Positions 5,643 through 7,457 of a DNA stretch of 7,457 nucleotides are shown here, in pieces (the stretch's first letter is position 1; every line of letters begins with the position of its first letter). The position numbers were made by a program, and so were the translations under genes. Below the pieces are notes generated by a model that searched no databases, was not told the DNA's origin, and saw only the letters and a list, made by a program, of their open reading frames with translations. Source of the stretch: RBG-16-66-20 sp049651845 (GTDB taxonomy: Bacteria; Pseudomonadota; Gammaproteobacteria; Burkholderiales; SG8-39); assembly GCA_049651845.1 (NCBI GenBank), contig JBASCW010000048.1:1-7457 (forward strand). The letters are read 5' to 3'.

Positions 5643-6732
5643 GCTGCACGGCGGTCCTGGCCGGCGCGCGCCCGACCTTCCGGACAACGCGCTCAGGCGC
5701 GCGATGATCGAGTTCCTGGCGTGGTCGGAGGCGACCGGCTGCACGCAAGCGACGATCGCCACGAGGAAGCAATCGCTTCGCATGTTCGTGCTGTGGTCTG
5801 GCGAGCGAAGCATCCATCAGCCGCAGGACGTGACGCTGCCGATCCTGGAGCGCTACCAGCGTTACCTCTTCCACTATCGGAAATCGAACGGCCAGCCCTT
5901 GGGGTTCATCAGCCAGCGCTCGCGCCTCGTGCCCGTCAAAACCTTCTTCAAGTGGCTGACGAGATCGCGGTACATCCTCTACAACCCGGCCTCGGAACTG
6001 GTGCTGCCGCGGCCGCCCAAGAGGTTGCCGCGGCACATCTTCACGCTGGAGGAGATCGAGACCATCGAAGCGGGATGCGATATCGACACGCCGCAGGGCG
6101 TGCGCGACCGCGCGGTGATCGAGACGCTGTACTCGACCGGCATTCGCCGCATGGAATTGGGCCGCTTGAAGGTCTACGACGTCGACCTGGATGGCGGCGC
6201 GCTCTTCGTGCGCGAAGGCAAGGGCCGCAAGGACCGCATGGTGCCGATCGGCGCGCGCGCCTGCGCCTGGATCGCAAGATACCTGGCGGAGGTGCGTCCG
6301 CAGCTGGTGATGGAGCCCGATGATGGAACGCTCTTCCTCACCGACTACGGCGAGCCGCTGCGCGGCGAGCGCTTGGGCTATCTCGTCAGGGGCGCGATCG
6401 AGCGCGCGGGCTACACCTTCCCGGGTTCCTGCCACCTCTTCCGGCACGCGATGGCCACGCACATGCTGGAGAACGGGGCCGATATCCGCTTCATCCAGGC
6501 GATGCTCGGACACGCGAAACTCACCACCACCGAGATCTACACCCAGGTCTCGATCCTGAAGTTGAAGGAGATCCACTCGGCGACACATCCGGCGCGGCTG
6601 GAACGTGCGAGGAGCGCGCAGGACGCACCGGGCGTCGCCGGCAAGGGCGAAGGGCGCCGCGTGCTCGAGGACGCGCGTAACGCGCTCCTGGCGGCTCTGG
6701 ACGCGGAAGGCGATGAGGAGCACAGGGCATGA
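5629..6732 (+). CDS. Tyrosine recombinase/integrase, Xer-like
   Basis: The 367-aa protein has the two-domain layout of phage-integrase family recombinases. An N-terminal SAM-like core-binding domain (about 20-112) is followed by the catalytic domain (about 135-320). The full catalytic set is visible: R173 in TGIRRMEL, K198 in EGKGRKDRMVP, H269 and R272 in HLFRH, H295 in MLGHAKL and the nucleophile Y304 in IYTQ. It should cut and rejoin DNA through a 3'-phosphotyrosine, to integrate, excise or resolve the element. The insert typical of integron IntI recombinases is absent, so it is not a normal integron integrase. A C-terminal extension (about 325-367) is charged. The ATG at 5629 lies in the last 14 bases of the primase gene, with GGAGG only three bases upstream, so translation is probably coupled. 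Its target site is unknown; motifs A/B/C and the hairpins after 6930 are candidates. Confidence 0.93.
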   Translation: MLRRKLHGGPGRRAPDLPDNALRRAMIEFLAWSEATGCTQATIATRKQSLRMFVLWSGERSIHQPQDVTLPILERYQRYLFHYRKSNGQPLGFISQRSRLVPVKTFFKWLTRSRYILYNPASELVLPRPPKRLPRHIFTLEEIETIEAGCDIDTPQGVRDRAVIETLYSTGIRRMELGRLKVYDVDLDGGALFVREGKGRKDRMVPIGARACAWIARYLAEVRPQLVMEPDDGTLFLTDYGEPLRGERLGYLVRGAIERAGYTFPGSCHLFRHAMATHMLENGADIRFIQAMLGHAKLTTTEIYTQVSILKLKEIHSATHPARLERARSAQDAPGVAGKGEGRRVLEDARNALLAALDAEGDEEHRA

Positions 6733-6929
6733 CGCGCGACGCCAAGCCGGTACGCGTCGCGATCGAGCTGACCGACGAGCAGGCCTGGGCCTTCGCGCAG
6801 TTCCTCAAGCGCTCGACCTTCGATGACTACCGTGGCCGCGCGGTGGACAAGGGGGAGACCTACGCGATGATCGCCGCCGGCGAGGCGATCCGCAAAGCGC
6901 TGGCCGACGCCGGCTACGCGCCTCGATAA
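6729..6929 (+). CDS. Conserved small hypothetical protein, recombinase operon partner
   Basis: A 66-aa soluble protein with a short strand (VRVAIELT) and then helical segments (DEQAWAFAQFLKRSTFDDYRGRA and GETYAMIAAGEAIRKALADAGYAP). I recognise the LTDEQAWAFAQFLKR...ALADAGYAPR pattern as a small domain of unknown function recurring in proteobacterial mobile elements and plasmids; I cannot give a function. The ATG at 6729 overlaps the recombinase stop codon (ATGA), so it is the third cistron of the primase-recombinase operon. Its size and position would suit a recombination directionality factor or accessory protein, but it lacks the basic character of most excisionases, so this is only a guess. 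No hydrophobic segment or cysteine is present. Confidence 0.75.
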   Translation: MTRDAKPVRVAIELTDEQAWAFAQFLKRSTFDDYRGRAVDKGETYAMIAAGEAIRKALADAGYAPR

Positions 6930-6951
6930 GACACCCTGACCGCCCCGTCAC

Positions 6952-6989
6952 GGCGCGTGCAAGGCTTGCGTGCCGTTCGCGCACGCGCC
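6952..6989. terminator. Possible terminator hairpin after the primase-recombinase operon
   Basis: GGCGCGTGC (6952-6960) pairs perfectly with GCACGCGCC (6981-6989) across a 20-nt loop, which itself has a weak GCAAG/CTTGC stem. It starts 22 bases after the last stop codon of the operon. There is no T-tract, so intrinsic termination is uncertain; it may be part of the wider structured region. Confidence 0.4.
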
Positions 6990-7097
6990 GCGCCGGGGCT
7001 ACGCCTGAGCGCGATCGGCCGCCGTGCGTTCTGCGGGCGTCGTGGACAGGCCGCAGCGGGCATTGAGCCCGCCGCGCCCTGGCAGGCGGCCGGGGTA

Positions 7098-7117
7098 AAT
7101 GCGGGCAAGCCCGCATT
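7098..7117. repeat. Perfect short hairpin beside the large palindrome
   Basis: AATGCGGGC and GCCCGCATT are perfect complements separated by AA, leaving an 8-bp stem with a 4-nt loop in practice. It ends two bases before the large palindrome at 7120-7232. Confidence 0.6.
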
Positions 7118-7119
7118 CA

Positions 7120-7232
7120 ACATAACCGCGTTGGGCAAAGTGCGCACCAGTCGCAAACCGGGTTTGCTTGGTGGTGCGCACCGCTCCACTTCGTTCCGCG
7201 CCCTGGCGGGTTTGCCCAACGGTCGGTTATGT
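7120..7232. repeat. Large attC-like imperfect palindrome (about 113 nt)
   Basis: The outer arms ACATAACCG (7120-7128) and CGGTTATGT (7224-7232) pair perfectly. The adjacent inner arms CGTTGGGCAAA (7129-7139) and TTTGCCCAACG (7211-7221) also pair, giving a 20-bp stem with a GT bulge at 7222-7223. Inside, GTGCGCACCA (7140-7149) pairs with TGGTGCGCAC (7172-7181), and GCAAACC/GGTTTGC (7153-7159/7161-7167) forms a nested hairpin. Size and layout resemble integron attC sites (RYYYAAC...GTTRRRY; here one base off each). Typical extrahelical bases are not obvious and no IntI is present, so it may instead be a recombinase or replication hairpin. Confidence 0.6.
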
Positions 7233-7253
7233 CTGGCGCCCCGGCCGCCTGCA

Positions 7254-7285
7254 CGTGTGCAGCGTGCTCTCGCACCCTGCACACG
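7254..7285. repeat. Stable hairpin with internal C:C mismatch
   Basis: CGTGTGCAG (7254-7262) pairs with CTGCACACG (7277-7285). After a single C:C mismatch, GTGC/GCAC extends the stem to a TCTC tetraloop (7268-7271). It is a compact 32-nt structure of the sort seen in single-strand origins, protein-binding sites or terminators; its role is unknown. Confidence 0.55.
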
Positions 7286-7351
7286 CAAAGCGAGTCAGCG
7301 CGGCCACGGCTGCGCCGTCGCCGCACGGGAAAAAGCAAAGTCCACGTCCCC

Positions 7352-7457
7352 CCGCCCGCCCGGTTCGGCGCACGCGGTGGCGCGCCTCACCCCGTCCGCC
7401 CCCGAGGGGCTCCCCGTTCTTCCTTGGCTGCGCGGCTAAGAAAAAACCACTTGCACG
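7352..7457. repeat. 106-bp terminal direct repeat, right copy (circular overlap)
   Basis: Identical to positions 1-106 and ending exactly at the window end. It is treated as the same physical sequence as the left copy if the molecule is circular. Confidence 0.9.

Larger units (their letters stand above)
6930..7351. other. Non-coding, hairpin-rich region downstream of the recombinase operon
   Basis: No supported gene lies here; long open frames in this GC-rich DNA have no recognisable protein character. The stretch is packed with inverted repeats: 6952-6960/6981-6989, 7056-7061/7067-7072, 7098-7117, the large 7120-7232 palindrome, 7254-7285, and ACGGC/GCCGT at 7306-7318. If the molecule is circular, it continues through the 106-bp repeat and the A-tract region to the Rhs fragment, about 630 bp without a complete gene. 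This is where an origin or attachment site would be expected. Confidence 0.7.

Noticed and set aside
5392..6723. A 443-codon open frame on the minus strand opposite the primase end and recombinase
   Set aside because: It is antisense to two well-supported overlapping genes. It is rich in Arg/His/Ala as expected of a complementary frame in GC-rich DNA and shows no recognisable domain.
5629..6732. Recombinase as an integron integrase (IntI), given the attC-like hairpin nearby
   Set aside because: Between the catalytic Lys and the HLFRH motif there is no IntI-specific insert; the protein looks like an ordinary Xer/phage-type recombinase.
6957..7439. A 160-codon plus-strand frame across the hairpin region
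   Set aside because: Composition is random-looking, it is full of perfect inverted repeats, and it would run into the circular overlap. No protein family is recognisable.
1..7457. CRISPR array, tRNA, rRNA or insertion-sequence transposase
   Set aside because: No regularly spaced repeat-spacer structure, no tRNA-like T-arm or CCA-ended cloverleaf, no rRNA sequence and no DDE transposase motifs were seen on reading both strands.

Overview
The window is a GC-rich stretch of what looks like a small circular mobile element from a proteobacterium. The Xanthomonadaceae/Lysobacterales are the most likely source, judged from the style of the Rhs tail, the high GC and the proteins; this is inference, not a proven assignment. 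The first 106 bases (1-106) are identical to the last 106 (7352-7457), and the match runs exactly to both window ends. The simplest reading is a circular molecule of 7,351 bp cut open with a short overlap. It could be a plasmid, an excised integrative element, or a tandem repeat collapsed in assembly.

Layout. (1) 1-327: AT-richer, A-tract-bearing DNA with no complete gene, followed by the 5'-truncated end of an Rhs gene. (2) 328-1301, + strand: the C-terminal part of an Rhs/YD-repeat polymorphic toxin, overlapping by one base a small membrane protein that is probably its immunity partner. This block is visibly less GC-rich than the rest and looks like captured cargo. (3) 1301-1334: a perfect 15-bp hairpin terminator squeezed between the stop codons of convergent genes. 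(4) 1335-2399, - strand: a compact operon of an XRE-family regulator, a VapB-like antitoxin and a PIN-domain toxin. (5) 2400-2516: a divergent promoter region with a palindromic operator. (6) 2517-6929, + strand: an overlapping three-gene operon of a 1041-aa primase (CHC2 zinc finger, Toprim, P-loop ATPase, winged helix), a Xer-like tyrosine recombinase and a conserved 66-aa protein. (7) 6930-7351, continuing through 1-210 if circular: a non-coding region full of hairpins, including a roughly 113-nt attC-like palindrome.

How it may work together. The XRE protein probably binds the TACTC/GAGTA palindrome and controls both its own toxin-antitoxin operon, which would stabilise the element, and the primase-recombinase operon, which would replicate and integrate or excise it. 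No conventional plasmid replication initiator, relaxase or partition gene is present, so the primase-ATPase with the hairpin region is the best candidate replication module. A short AT-rich, TTA-codon-rich motif inside the primase gene is closely matched in the non-coding region next to the Rhs fragment, and more weakly in the 106-bp repeat. This makes it a candidate cis-acting recombination or replication site. The carriage of a promoterless Rhs toxin tip plus immunity gene raises the possibility that the element shuttles Rhs tips; this is a hypothesis.
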